Assembly: GCA_020216805.1 (NCBI GenBank)
Contig: JAIWNN010000086.1
Coordinates: 1 to 15,715 of the forward strand
Source of the DNA: Desulfarculus sp.
GTDB taxonomy: Bacteria > Desulfobacterota > Desulfarculia > Desulfarculales > Desulfarculaceae
Reading direction: 5' to 3'
Length of the DNA stretch: 15,715 nucleotides
Part shown: piece by piece, positions 7,451 through 15,193 of the stretch
Layout of the letters: every line of letters starts with the position of its first letter
Numbering within the stretch: the first letter of the stretch is position 1
Translations under genes and position numbers: made by a program
The notes under the pieces: model-generated
Told to the model about the DNA's origin: nothing
Databases searched by the model: none
The model's input: the letters and a program-made list of their open reading frames with translations, nothing else

Positions 7451-8095
7451 CTAGCGGGCCAGGCCCCAGCCCAGCAGCATCGCCAGACCCAAGGCCCCCA
7501 GCACCACGCCGGTGATTTGGTTCACCCGGCGCAGGCGGTGGGCGGCCAGGCCGGGGCGGAAGCGCATGGCAAAAGCGCAGAGCAGGGAGAACCAGGCCAG
7601 GGAGCCCAGGAACACCCCGGCGCCAACGGCCAGGGCCGCGGGCATGCCTGCGTTCAGGTCGGCGGTCATCCCCAGGGCCGCGAACAGGGCGGTCAGGGCC
7701 AGGATGACAAGGGGGTTGCCCAAGCAGAGGACCAAGGCGCTGCCGTAGTCACGCAGCCAGCGCCGGGCCGGGTCTGGTCCGTCCTCCTCCCGGGCCGGGG
7801 CCAGGATCAACGCCGCCCCCAGTCCCAGCAGGCCAAGGCCGCTGAGGCCGCGCAGGCGGGGGCCCATGGCCAGGAGCCAGTCGGTGAGCCAGGACAGGCC
7901 CAGGGCCACCACCAGGCCGAAAACGGCGTCGGCGCTGGCCGCGCCCAGGCCGGTCAGCAGCCCGGCGGACCAGCCCTGGGCCAAAGTCCGGCGCAGGCAA
8001 AGCACCCCCACCGGACCCATGGGCGCGGCCACGGCCAGTCCGGCGCAAAAAGACTTGACCAACAGCGCCGGCAGCCAGAGAAGATCGGGATTCAC
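7451..8095 (-). CDS. LysE/RhtB-family amino-acid exporter
   Basis: A 214-aa membrane protein with six hydrophobic segments typical of LysE/RhtB efflux carriers. The N-terminal block AAPMGPVGVLCLRRTLAQGWSAG and the following GLGAASADAVFG are family hallmarks; a second half with GNPLVILALTALFAALG follows. It should export an amino acid or similar small metabolite across the inner membrane. The start is GTG at 8095: an in-frame TAG lies 37 bases upstream and no ATG intervenes. No clear Shine-Dalgarno is seen, which fits coupling to the acyltransferase gene whose stop lies 36 bases upstream on the same strand. Substrate unknown. Confidence 0.85.
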   Translation of the reverse strand: MNPDLLWLPALLVKSFCAGLAVAAPMGPVGVLCLRRTLAQGWSAGLLTGLGAASADAVFGLVVALGLSWLTDWLLAMGPRLRGLSGLGLLGLGAALILAPAREEDGPDPARRWLRDYGSALVLCLGNPLVILALTALFAALGMTADLNAGMPAALAVGAGVFLGSLAWFSLLCAFAMRFRPGLAAHRLRRVNQITGVVLGALGLAMLLGWGLAR

Positions 8096-8131
8096 CGGGA
8101 CGACAAAACCCGCGCCACCGCGCTTTTCGCT

Positions 8132-9970
8132 CTAGGCGCAACGCCGCGCGGCGGCCTCCGCCTCGAGGGCGTGGTGGGCGCGGAACACCCGCTCCCAGTC
8201 ATCGCCGCCGTAGCGCAGCATGGTCTTGGCGTCGGCGTCCATCAGGTCAGCCACCAGCAGGCAGTCCACCGCGTTGTTGAAATCCGGGTCCAGGTTCCAG
8301 GCGCAGCAGCGGGCGGCCAGCTTGAGGTACTGCTTGAACAGAATCGGCGGGGCGCTCCGGTCGCTCTCCACGTCGGCCACCACCTCCGCGACCTCGTCCC
8401 AGTCCGTCAGTTGGGCCGCCAGACGGCTGGCCAGGGCCTGGTCGCGCCGGTGGATGGTCACCGGGGTCTTGGGCGAGACCAGGGAGCTGAAGGGGCTGGG
8501 GTGGCGGGTCGCCAGGAAGTCGATCATCAGCTGGCGGCTGAAGGTCTGGTAGCGCCGGGAGACGCTGACCGGGCCGAAGAGGTGGCGGTAGCGGGGGTTG
8601 GCCAGGATGAAGCGGCCGATGCCTTTCCAGAGCAGCAACAGGGCCGAGTAGGAGCGCTGGTATTTCGCGGCGATGAACGAGCGGCCCATCTCCAGGGCGT
8701 GGGGCATCCGGGCGAAGAAATCGGGATGGAAGTTGAACAGGGTGCTGGTGTACAAACCGTCGACGCCCTGGCGGGCCAGGATCTGATCGACCAGGCCCAG
8801 GCGATAGCCACCGGCCAACTCGCCCTCCTTTTGGTTCCAGAGGCACAGGTGCAAGTAGTGGTCGTCGAACCGATCCAGGTCCTGGTCGCGACCGGTGCCC
8901 TCGCCCACCTGGCGAAAACAGATCTCGCGCTGGCGGCCGATCTCCCGCATCAGAGAGGGGATCTGCCGGCGGCGGGCGTAGAAGACCCGGAAGTCGCCCG
9001 AGACCAGCAGGGTCTGGTCGAGGGGCAGGGTCGCCACGTCCAGCCGCACCAGTTCGCGGTCCGGGGCGGGGGCGATGGCCTCGGGCCAGGTCCGGGCCGC
9101 GGGTTTGCGCCGGCGTTTGGGCCTGGCCTCCTGGGCCGGGGGGCGCCGGCCCAGAACCTGGGTGCGCAGGCGAAAGTATTGGGTGATGTCGGCCAGGCCC
9201 GCCTTGGCCCGGTAACGCTGGGGCGCGATCGCCCCGCCCACCACCAGTTCCAAACGACGTCCCTGTTTGTTGGCCAGCTCCCGGGGAAGGAGCGCGGTGC
9301 GCAGGCGGGGGTGGAGCAGACCGGCCAACTGGAACAGGGCGCTGTTGCGACCCCGGAAGTGCACCGTCACCACCGCGGCCCCGGTCTTCTGGGCGATGCG
9401 GGCCACCGCTGGGTTCCATTCCGGGTCGCTGACCTTCAGCTCGCGCACCTTCAGGTGGGCCACCTCCCCGGCCGGGAACATGGCCAGCAGTCCGCCTTGC
9501 TCCACCCAACGGATGGCCTCGCGCAAGGGCCCCACGTTGTTGCCCACCGCCCGGGTCTCGTGGAAGGGGTCCACCAGGATGAACAGGTCGCGCAGCTCCG
9601 GAATGCGGCCCAGCAGGTAATTGGCCATGATCTTGACGTCCGGCCGCCGGCGCAGCAGATGATGGGCCAGCACGATGCCCTCCAGACCGCCGAAGGGATG
9701 GTTGACCACCACCATGGCGGGGCCTTGCTGGGGGATGGACGCGAAGTCGGTCGGCGTGATCAGGCTGGAGACGGCCATCTCCTGGAGCACGTTGTCCAGA
9801 AATTGGCCGGGCGGGGAGCCAGGCCGACAGCGCAGATAGATCCGCTCCAGCTCCCGCAGGGAGAGCAGGCGGCCCAGGGTCTCTTGGAACCAGGCCAGCA
9901 AACGGGCCCGCACCGGGCCGAAAGATGTCAGGTCCAGACTGAACAGGCTTTGTTCCTGGGCTGTGCTCAT
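8132..9970 (-). CDS. Fused lysophospholipid acyltransferase / OlsB-like N-acyltransferase
   Basis: A 612-aa two-domain protein. Residues about 65-270 are a PlsC-like acyltransferase with NHPFGGLEG (His91; Glu replaces the usual Asp of the HX4D motif) and FPAGEV at 165-170. A basic linker (about 275-295, KRRRKP) follows. Residues about 305-560 resemble the OlsB/GNAT-like N-acyltransferase domain, with FRVFYARRRQIPSLMREIGRQREICFR and LWNQKEGELAGGYRLG. This order (OlsA-like then OlsB-like) is that of OlsF, which makes ornithine lipids: N-acylation of ornithine with a 3-hydroxyacyl chain, then O-acylation. Substrate assignment is inferred from architecture. ATG 9970 has a GAGGT Shine-Dalgarno. 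The downstream LysE exporter is probably co-transcribed. Confidence 0.85.
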   Translation of the reverse strand: MSTAQEQSLFSLDLTSFGPVRARLLAWFQETLGRLLSLRELERIYLRCRPGSPPGQFLDNVLQEMAVSSLITPTDFASIPQQGPAMVVVNHPFGGLEGIVLAHHLLRRRPDVKIMANYLLGRIPELRDLFILVDPFHETRAVGNNVGPLREAIRWVEQGGLLAMFPAGEVAHLKVRELKVSDPEWNPAVARIAQKTGAAVVTVHFRGRNSALFQLAGLLHPRLRTALLPRELANKQGRRLELVVGGAIAPQRYRAKAGLADITQYFRLRTQVLGRRPPAQEARPKRRRKPAARTWPEAIAPAPDRELVRLDVATLPLDQTLLVSGDFRVFYARRRQIPSLMREIGRQREICFRQVGEGTGRDQDLDRFDDHYLHLCLWNQKEGELAGGYRLGLVDQILARQGVDGLYTSTLFNFHPDFFARMPHALEMGRSFIAAKYQRSYSALLLLWKGIGRFILANPRYRHLFGPVSVSRRYQTFSRQLMIDFLATRHPSPFSSLVSPKTPVTIHRRDQALASRLAAQLTDWDEVAEVVADVESDRSAPPILFKQYLKLAARCCAWNLDPDFNNAVDCLLVADLMDADAKTMLRYGGDDWERVFRAHHALEAEAAARRCA

Positions 9971-10164
9971 GGCTACCTCATCACCTTGGGGACCGATCAG
10001 GATATTTCAGGCCGCCCCTGGAGTTGGGGCCTGCGGGGACCTAACGTCCACAATCCCTACCCTTCAGAAAACCACCGCCAGGTGACATCAAGGTGATGGC
10101 CGTGACACATTTGCTTGTCATTCCGGGTGGACTGGAACCAGTGTTGGCGGCGCGCGGGCCTGGC

Positions 10165-10193
10165 TTGACAGCCCCGGCCGGGCTGACTAGGTT
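10165..10193 (+). promoter_or_regulatory. Candidate sigma70 promoter of the mobB-like gene
   Basis: A perfect -35 TTGACA (10165-10170), a 17-base spacer and a -10-like TAGGTT (10188-10193), about 72 bases before the start codon. The rest of the 9971-10264 gap, which is divergent with the acyltransferase gene, shows nothing further I can support. Confidence 0.5.
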
Positions 10194-10264
10194 GGGTGGG
10201 GATCCCGGGGCCGACAGGCTGGCCGGGGAAAGCGGGCAGTTATCATCTAACGGAGGATTGCATC

Positions 10265-10879
10265 ATGCCATCCGTCATCGTTCTGGCCGGGCCGGCCGGA
10301 GCGGACAAGACCGCCTGGATAGAGCAACTGGTCGCGGATCTGGCGCGACGAGGGCGTCGGGTGCTGGTGGTGAGCGCGCCGCCCGCTCCAGCGCCACCGC
10401 TCCCGCCCGCCGGTGCGGCGGCCTGGCTGGAGTTGGGTTCGGCTGGCTATCAACTGCGTTGCTCCACCGCCCAGACCCCCAGTTTGGATGAGATCCTGAT
10501 CCGTCACCTTGCCGGTTTCGACTTGATCATCAGTGAGTTGGCGCCATCATTCGCGGCGCCGGTCTTGGAATGGCTGCCGTCCGGCGTCGCCCCAAGCCTG
10601 GCCGGCGATCCCAATCTCAAGGCGGTGGTGGGCGCGGGCGCCGTCACGGCCGGGGTTCCGGTCCTGGGCCCGGAACAGGTGGACCAGACGGCGGAGCTGA
10701 TCCTGGCGCTAACCGCCGCGCCCGAGCATCGCGCCGCCCGCCTGTTGGTGGATGGCCGGCGGGTCTACATCAAAGATTTCGTGCAGGACATCCTGGCCGG
10801 AGCGGTGCGGGGCATGGTGGAGACTCTCAAAGGCGGGGGGCAGGCCGGACGGATCGAACTGCACCTATACCAAAGGTAG
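10265..10879 (+). CDS. mobB: MobB-like nucleotide-binding protein with altered P-loop
   Basis: A 204-aa protein resembling MobB, the GTP-binding adaptor of molybdopterin-guanine-dinucleotide synthesis. It opens with MPSVIVLAGPAGADKTAWIEQL; the Walker A motif reads GPAGADKT, with Asp where Gly normally precedes the Lys. FDLIISELAP (about residues 87-96) corresponds to the DLVIVEGF segment of MobB, with Glu kept but the Gly-Phe changed. The C-terminal part (about 160-204) has RLLVDGRRVYIKDFVQDILAGAVRGMVETLKG, a tail I associate with MobB-like proteins of anaerobes. ATG 10265 follows ACGGAGGA at 10250-10257. The changed P-loop may weaken nucleotide binding. A weak hairpin overlaps the region after the stop (10880-10895). 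Confidence 0.65.
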   Translation: MPSVIVLAGPAGADKTAWIEQLVADLARRGRRVLVVSAPPAPAPPLPPAGAAAWLELGSAGYQLRCSTAQTPSLDEILIRHLAGFDLIISELAPSFAAPVLEWLPSGVAPSLAGDPNLKAVVGAGAVTAGVPVLGPEQVDQTAELILALTAAPEHRAARLLVDGRRVYIKDFVQDILAGAVRGMVETLKGGGQAGRIELHLYQR

Positions 10880-11003
10880 CCGCCTCAGAGGGCGGTTCAG
10901 GGCAGCTTGAGAACTGCGAGGGGTGACCAGGGGAGAGCGGACAAGATTTCGGGTTGTCTGTCGGCCCCTCCGGCCGGTGGGGCTCGGGGGTGGCCGGCTG
11001 GGG

Positions 11004-11033
11004 AAAAATCAGGCCCGGCCCCATGGTCGGGCC
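11004..11033 (-). terminator. Intrinsic terminator of tRNA-Leu
   Basis: On the leftward transcript GGCCCG (11033-11028) pairs with CGGGCC (11017-11012) around a 10-base loop. A run of five U residues (11008-11004) follows three bases later. It sits about 20 bases beyond the tRNA 3' end. It is the only structure in the window with a proper U-tract. Confidence 0.7.
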
Positions 11034-11055
11034 GAGCCTGGCCGGCGGACGTTTT

Positions 11056-11143
11056 TGGTGCCGGAGGAGAGACTCGAACTCTCATACCCGCAAGGAGTGG
11101 GGGATTTTGAGTCCCCTGCGTCTACCAATTCCGCCACTCCGGC
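11056..11143 (-). tRNA. tRNA-Leu (anticodon CAA), CCA encoded
   Basis: The reverse strand folds as a class II tRNA. Acceptor GCCGGAG (from 11143) pairs with CTCCGGC (11066-11060), and discriminator A and encoded CCA end at 11056. The D-arm contains GGTAGACGC, and the anticodon stem GGGGA/TCCCC encloses loop CTCAAAA, giving anticodon CAA (reads UUG, Leu). A long variable arm and T-arm GAGAG-TTCGAGT-CTCTC follow. The long variable arm and the anticodon agree on leucine. Confidence 0.95.
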
Positions 11144-11154
11144 GCCTGGCGGCA

Positions 11155-11183
11155 GTTATAGACTGGCCGGCGGCCCAGGTCAA
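11155..11183 (-). promoter_or_regulatory. Promoter of tRNA-Leu
   Basis: On the reverse strand TTGACC (11183-11178), a 17-base spacer and TATAAC (11160-11155) form a strong sigma70-like promoter. The -10 ends 12 bases before the tRNA 5' end, which implies a very short 5' extension. Confidence 0.7.
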
Positions 11184-11233
11184 GCCCCGGGAGGCCAGAT
11201 TATGACTGGATGGGGATGGGCGGGCGAAATCGC

Positions 11234-11262
11234 TTGAGTCCATCCCGGGATCAGGGTTATAA
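11234..11262 (+). promoter_or_regulatory. Candidate promoter of pyrR
   Basis: TTGAGT (11234-11239), a 17-base spacer and TTATAA (11257-11262) point right. The leader to the pyrR start would be about 30 bases, leaving no room for a PyrR-type attenuator. Confidence 0.5.
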
Positions 11263-11299
11263 AAAATTTCCTGGCAATATCCCAACAAGCGGAGGAGTC

Positions 11300-11845
11300 A
11301 TGGCCGGACCAACGGGGGAGGTATTGTTTTCTGCTCCCCAAGTCCAGGATATGATTACTGATTTGGCCAGGCAGCTCGCTTCTCGCCACCCCGGGGCGGG
11401 CGAATTGTGCCTGGTGGGCATCCGCACCGGCGGAGCGCACCTGGCCACGCGCCTTCAGGCCGAACTGGCCCGCCAAACCGGTCTCAGCCCGGACACCGGG
11501 GTGATGGACATCACCCTCTACCGCGACGACTGGACCCGCCTGCACAGCCGCCCCAAGGTGGGACGCACCGCCATCGACTTCCCGGTCAACGAACGGGTGG
11601 TGGTCCTGGTGGACGACGTGCTCTACACCGGGCGCACGGTGCGCGCCGCCCTGGACGCCCTGATCGACTTCGGCCGGCCGCGGCGCATCGAACTGCTGGT
11701 GCTCATCGACCGGGGACAGCGCGAACTGCCAATTCAGCCCGACTACGTGGGCCGCCGGGTGGAGGCCGGCCCAGGGCAGGTGATCGACGTGGAGCTGACC
11801 GAGCAGGGGGCGGCCAGCGACCAGGTGGTTCGGCGTTCCCTATAG
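11300..11845 (+). CDS. pyrR: PyrR: pyrimidine regulator / uracil phosphoribosyltransferase
   Basis: A 181-aa member of the type I phosphoribosyltransferase family. The PRPP-binding motif is VVVLVDDVLYTGRT with Asp105-Asp106 and Thr110-Gly111. LCLVGIRTGGAHLA near the N-terminus, DITLYRDDW, and the C-terminal PDYVGRRVEAG are PyrR hallmarks that separate it from other PRTases. In Gram-positives PyrR binds pyr mRNA and also makes UMP from uracil and PRPP. Here it stands alone with no pyr biosynthesis gene in the window, so salvage or action elsewhere is inferred. ATG 11300 follows GGAGGAG at 11291-11297. The longer in-frame start at 11210 would span the promoter and is rejected. Confidence 0.92.
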   Translation: MAGPTGEVLFSAPQVQDMITDLARQLASRHPGAGELCLVGIRTGGAHLATRLQAELARQTGLSPDTGVMDITLYRDDWTRLHSRPKVGRTAIDFPVNERVVVLVDDVLYTGRTVRAALDALIDFGRPRRIELLVLIDRGQRELPIQPDYVGRRVEAGPGQVIDVELTEQGAASDQVVRRSL

Positions 11846-11857
11846 TCATTCATCATG

Positions 11858-11891
11858 ATTGAATATAACGATAAATGAAGTCTCATTCAAT
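11858..11891. other. AT-rich inverted repeat after pyrR
   Basis: ATTGAAT (11858-11864) is complementary to ATTCAAT (11885-11891) across a 20-base loop, within an AT-rich stretch (11845-11895). It could be a weak transcript end for pyrR or upstream sequence for the hdr promoter. The stem is weak and a function is not established. Confidence 0.25.
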
Positions 11892-11914
11892 TGGTGGCCA
11901 GCCCATTTCCAGGC

Positions 11915-11943
11915 TTGACAGGCCGTAGCTCCGAGTATAGGTA
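11915..11943 (+). promoter_or_regulatory. Candidate promoter of the hdrA-mvhD operon
   Basis: A perfect TTGACA (11915-11920), a 17-base spacer and TAGGTA (11938-11943); a TATAGG overlapping it at 11936 would give a 15-base spacer. The layout matches the one before the mobB-like gene. The leader to hdrA would be about 200 bases and has no gene I can support. Confidence 0.45.
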
Positions 11944-12043
11944 AGAAAGTGCTTTGTGAACGCGGTGACAATGGAGGCCGGGTTCGCGGGCGCCGCCGGG
12001 GGAGCGGGCAGGCAGGCAAGTTAGCCTAAATTCGGTTGCAATG

Positions 12044-12064
12044 GGGCCTGGCCGAGGCAGGCCC
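12044..12064 (+). other. Hairpin in the hdrA leader
   Basis: GGGCCTG (12044-12050) pairs perfectly with CAGGCCC (12058-12064) around a 7-base loop, about 90 bases before the hdrA start. No U-tract follows and no known riboswitch pattern was recognised. Confidence 0.3.
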
Positions 12065-12154
12065 GCGTGACGCCGTTCCAGGATGGCGGGGTTATTTATC
12101 CCTAAATCGATAGGTAAAAACCATCCATTCCACCCAAAGCGCGAGGGAGCGCCC

Positions 12155-15100
12155 ATGAGTGCAGGCAGAAACGTCACGGGAGCGGTGATGGTGGTGGGGG
12201 GCGGCATCGCCGGGATGCAGGCCGCCCTCGACCTGGCCAACTCCGGCTACTACGTCTATCTGGTGGAAAAAGGGCCCGCCATTGGTGGGGTCATGTCCCA
12301 ACTGGACAAGACCTTCCCCACCAATGACTGCGCCATGTGAATCATCTCCCCCAAACTGGTCGAGGTCGGCCGGCATATCAATATCGAGCTCCTCACGCTC
12401 TCCGAGGTGGTGGATATCGCGGGTGAGGAGGGCGACTTCACCGCCAAGGTGATCAGCCACCCGCGTTACGTGGACCTCAACAAGTGCATCGCCTGCGGGG
12501 CCTGCACCGGCAAATGCCCCAAAAAAGTCGCCAACGAGTACAACGAGGGTCTGGACACCCGCAAGGCCATCTACGTGCGCTACGCCCAGGCGGTCCCCCT
12601 CAAGTACGGCATCGATCCCGCCAACTGCCTGAAGATGACCAAGGGCAAGTGCGGCAACTGCGAGAAGCAGTGCCCCACCGGAGCCGTGAACTACGAGGAC
12701 AAGGAGGTCGTGCGCGACATCAAGGTCGGCTCGGTGATCCTGTCCGCCGGTTTCAAGGCCTTCGACCCCTCGGTCTACATCCAATACCAGTACAGCCAGT
12801 TCACCAACGTGGTCACCGCCCTGGAGTTCGAGCGCATCCTGGCCGCCAGCGGCCCCTGGATGGGCCATCTGGTGCGGCCCAGCGACGAGCGCGAGCCCAA
12901 GAAGATCGCCTGGATCCAGTGCGTGGGCTCCCGCGACGTGCATGCCTGCGACCACGCCTACTGCTCATCGGTCTGCTGCATGTACGCCATCAAGGAAGCG
13001 GCCATCGCCAAGGAGCACAGCCACCACGGGCTGGACGCGGCCATCTTCTACATGGACATGCGCACCTTCGGCAAGGACTTCGAGCGCTATCTCGAAAACG
13101 CCAAGGCCTCGGGCGTGCGCTTCATCCGCAGCCGCATCCACTCCATCGGCGAGCTGGAGGACAAGTCGCTGACCATCGAGTACGCCACCGAGGACGGCCA
13201 GGCCCGCGAGGAAGTCTTCGACATGGTGGTGCTCTCCCAGGGCATGGAGATCCCGGACAGCACCGTGGAGCTGGCCCGGAACCTGGGCATCGAGCTCAAG
13301 GCCAGCCGTTTCCTCAAGACCAACTCCTTCGCCCCGGTGGCCAGCAGCCGGCCCGGCATCTACGCCTGCGGCGCCCTGGCCGGGCCCAAGGACATCCCGC
13401 TGTCGGTGGTGGAGGCCTCGGCCGCGGCCTGCGCGGCGGCGGGCAAGCTCAGCAGCGCCCGGGGCTCCCTGGCCCAGGTCAAGGAGACCCCCAAGGCGGT
13501 GGACGTGCGGGGCGAGACCCCCAAGATCGGCGTGTTCGTCTGCTCCTGCGGCATCAACATCGCCGGCGTGGTGGACGTCAAGGCGGTGGCGGACTACGCC
13601 GCCAAGCTGCCTTTCGTGGAGTACGTGGAGAACAACCTGTTCACCTGCTCCCAGGACACCCAGGACAAGATGGCCCAGGTGGTCAAGGAGCGCGGCCTGA
13701 ACCGGGTGGTGGTGGCGGCCTGCACCCCGCGCACCCACGAGCCGCTGTTCCAGGAGACCCTGGTCAGCGCCGGACTCAACAAGTACCTCTTCGACATGGC
13801 CAACATCCGCAACCAGGACTCCTGGGTCCACTCCGGCGAGCCGGAGATGGCCACCGAGAAGGCCAAGGACCTGGTGCGCATGGCGGTGGCCAAGGCCAGC
13901 CTGTTGCAACCCCTGCAGGAGGTGCAGCTCACGGTCAACCCCGGAGCCCTGGTCATCGGCGGCGGCATCGCCGGCATGAACGCGGCCCTGGAGCTGGCCC
14001 GCCAGGGCTTCTCCTGCCACCTGGTGGAGCGCGACAACGCCCTGGGCGGCAACGCCCGCATGATCCGCACCACCGCCCTGGGCGAGGACGTGCAGGGCTA
14101 CATCCAGGACCTGGCCGCCCAGGTGCAGGGCAACCCCCTGATCACCACCCACCTGAACACCAGCGTCAAGACGGTGGACGGCTTCGTGGGCAACTTCAAG
14201 ACCACCCTGGCCGGCCCCGAGGGCGAGGAGGTCCTGGAGCACGGCGCGGCGATCATCGCCATCGGCGCCGGCGAATACAAGCCCACCGAATACCTCTATG
14301 GCCAGCACCCGGCGGTCAAGACCCACCTGGAGCTGGACGCGGCCATCATGGCCGGCGAGCTGGACCCCAAGAAGATCGGCACCGCGGTCTTCATCCAGTG
14401 CGTGGGCAGCCGCGAGCCCGAGCGTCCCTACTGCTCCAAGGTCTGCTGCACCCACTCGGTGGAAAGCGCCCTCTGGCTCAAGGAGCACAACCCCGACTGC
14501 CAGGTGGTGATCCTCTACCGCGACATGCGCACCTTCGGCGAGCGCGAGCTGCTCTACAAGGAAGCCCGCGAGAAGGGCGTGCTCTTCGTGCGCTACGACC
14601 TGGACCACAAGCCCCAGGCGATGGCCAAGGGCGACAAGGTCAGCCTCACCGTGCGCGACCACATCCTGGGCCGCGACCTGTTGATCGAGGCCGACCTGGT
14701 GGGCCTGGCCAGCGCCATCGTCAGCCACAAGGCCAACGACCTGGCCCAGATGTTCAAGGTGCCCCTGGACGAGGACGGCTGGTTCCTGGAGGCCCACCAG
14801 AAGCTGCGTCCGGTTGACTTCGCCACCGACGGCGTCTTCATGGCCGGCCTGGCCCACTATCCCAAGCCCATCGAGGAGGCGGTGGCCCAGGCCCAGGCCG
14901 CGGTGGCCCGGGCGGTGACGGTGCTGTCGAGCCCCGAGCTGAGCCTGCCGGGCACGGTGGCCTTCATCGACCAGAAGAAGTGCGTGGGCTGCGGCGTCTG
15001 CTGGACGGTCTGCCCCTACAACGCCATCAGCCAGGACGACAAGGGTCTGGCGGTGGTCAACGAGGCGCTGTGCAAGGGCTGCGGCACCTGCGTGGCCTCC

Positions 15101-15175
15101 TGCCGCTCCGGGGCTCCCAACCTGCGCGGCTTCACCACCCAGGACGTCATGGCCCAGATCGAGGCCATGTTGTAA
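12155..15175 (+). CDS. hdrA: Selenoprotein HdrA, tandem-module flavin/FeS heterodisulfide reductase subunit
   Basis: Read through TGA 12338-12340 as Sec62, this is a 1006-aa HdrA. Module 1: FAD motif GGGIAG at 15-20, [10 protein letters not shown], then C59-A-M-U62 where HdrA normally has CAMC. Two 4Fe-4S sites follow (Cys111/114/117/121 and Cys158/166/169/173), then CVGSRD...YCSSVCC (256-275). FVCSCG (Cys463/465) and a domain with [10 protein letters not shown] lead to module 2, with FAD motif GGGIAG at 602-607, [10 protein letters not shown] and CVGSRE...YCSKVCC from Cys749. A C-terminal ferredoxin domain has Cys943/946/949/953 and Cys973/976/979/983. HdrA is the flavin hub of cytoplasmic electron-bifurcating or confurcating complexes. 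ATG 12155 has GAGGGAG upstream. Codon use and family similarity continue unbroken past the TGA. A pseudogene is the alternative and looks unlikely. Confidence 0.9.
12338..12340 (+). other. In-frame TGA read as selenocysteine (HdrA Sec62)
   Basis: The codons around it read Asn-Asp-Cys-Ala-Met-[TGA]-[10 protein letters not shown]. Family members have Cys at the TGA position. The downstream frame stays open for 944 further sense codons. Recoding is inferred, not observed. Confidence 0.88.
12356..12373 (+). promoter_or_regulatory. Bacterial SECIS-like hairpin in hdrA
   Basis: CUGGUC (12356-12361) pairs with GGCCGG (12368-12373), six pairs of which two are G-U, around loop GAGGUC. The loop begins with G and holds a GGU, as in the Escherichia coli fdhF element. 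It starts 21 bases after the TGA, inside the usual bacterial range of about 16-37. Fold judged by eye. Confidence 0.65.
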
Positions 15176-15193
15176 GGAGCGAGGGGTGCGCCC

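Noticed and set aside
7436..10096. 886-aa rightward open frame
   Set aside because: Antisense shadow of the LysE and acyltransferase genes, whose own frames show clear domain motifs.
11184..11299. PyrR-type attenuator or pyrimidine-sensing leader before pyrR
   Set aside because: The predicted leader is only about 30 bases, and no terminator/antiterminator pair or PyrR-binding hairpin is visible.
12083..12154. Upstream ATG start for hdrA
   Set aside because: The extra 24 residues are not HdrA-like, and the ATG at 12155 has a Shine-Dalgarno and begins just before the FAD-binding strand.
12338..12340. TGA as a nonsense mutation making hdrA a pseudogene
   Set aside because: The frame, codon bias and family similarity continue for 944 codons after it. 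It sits on a conserved Cys, a SECIS-like hairpin follows, and the next gene shows the same pattern.
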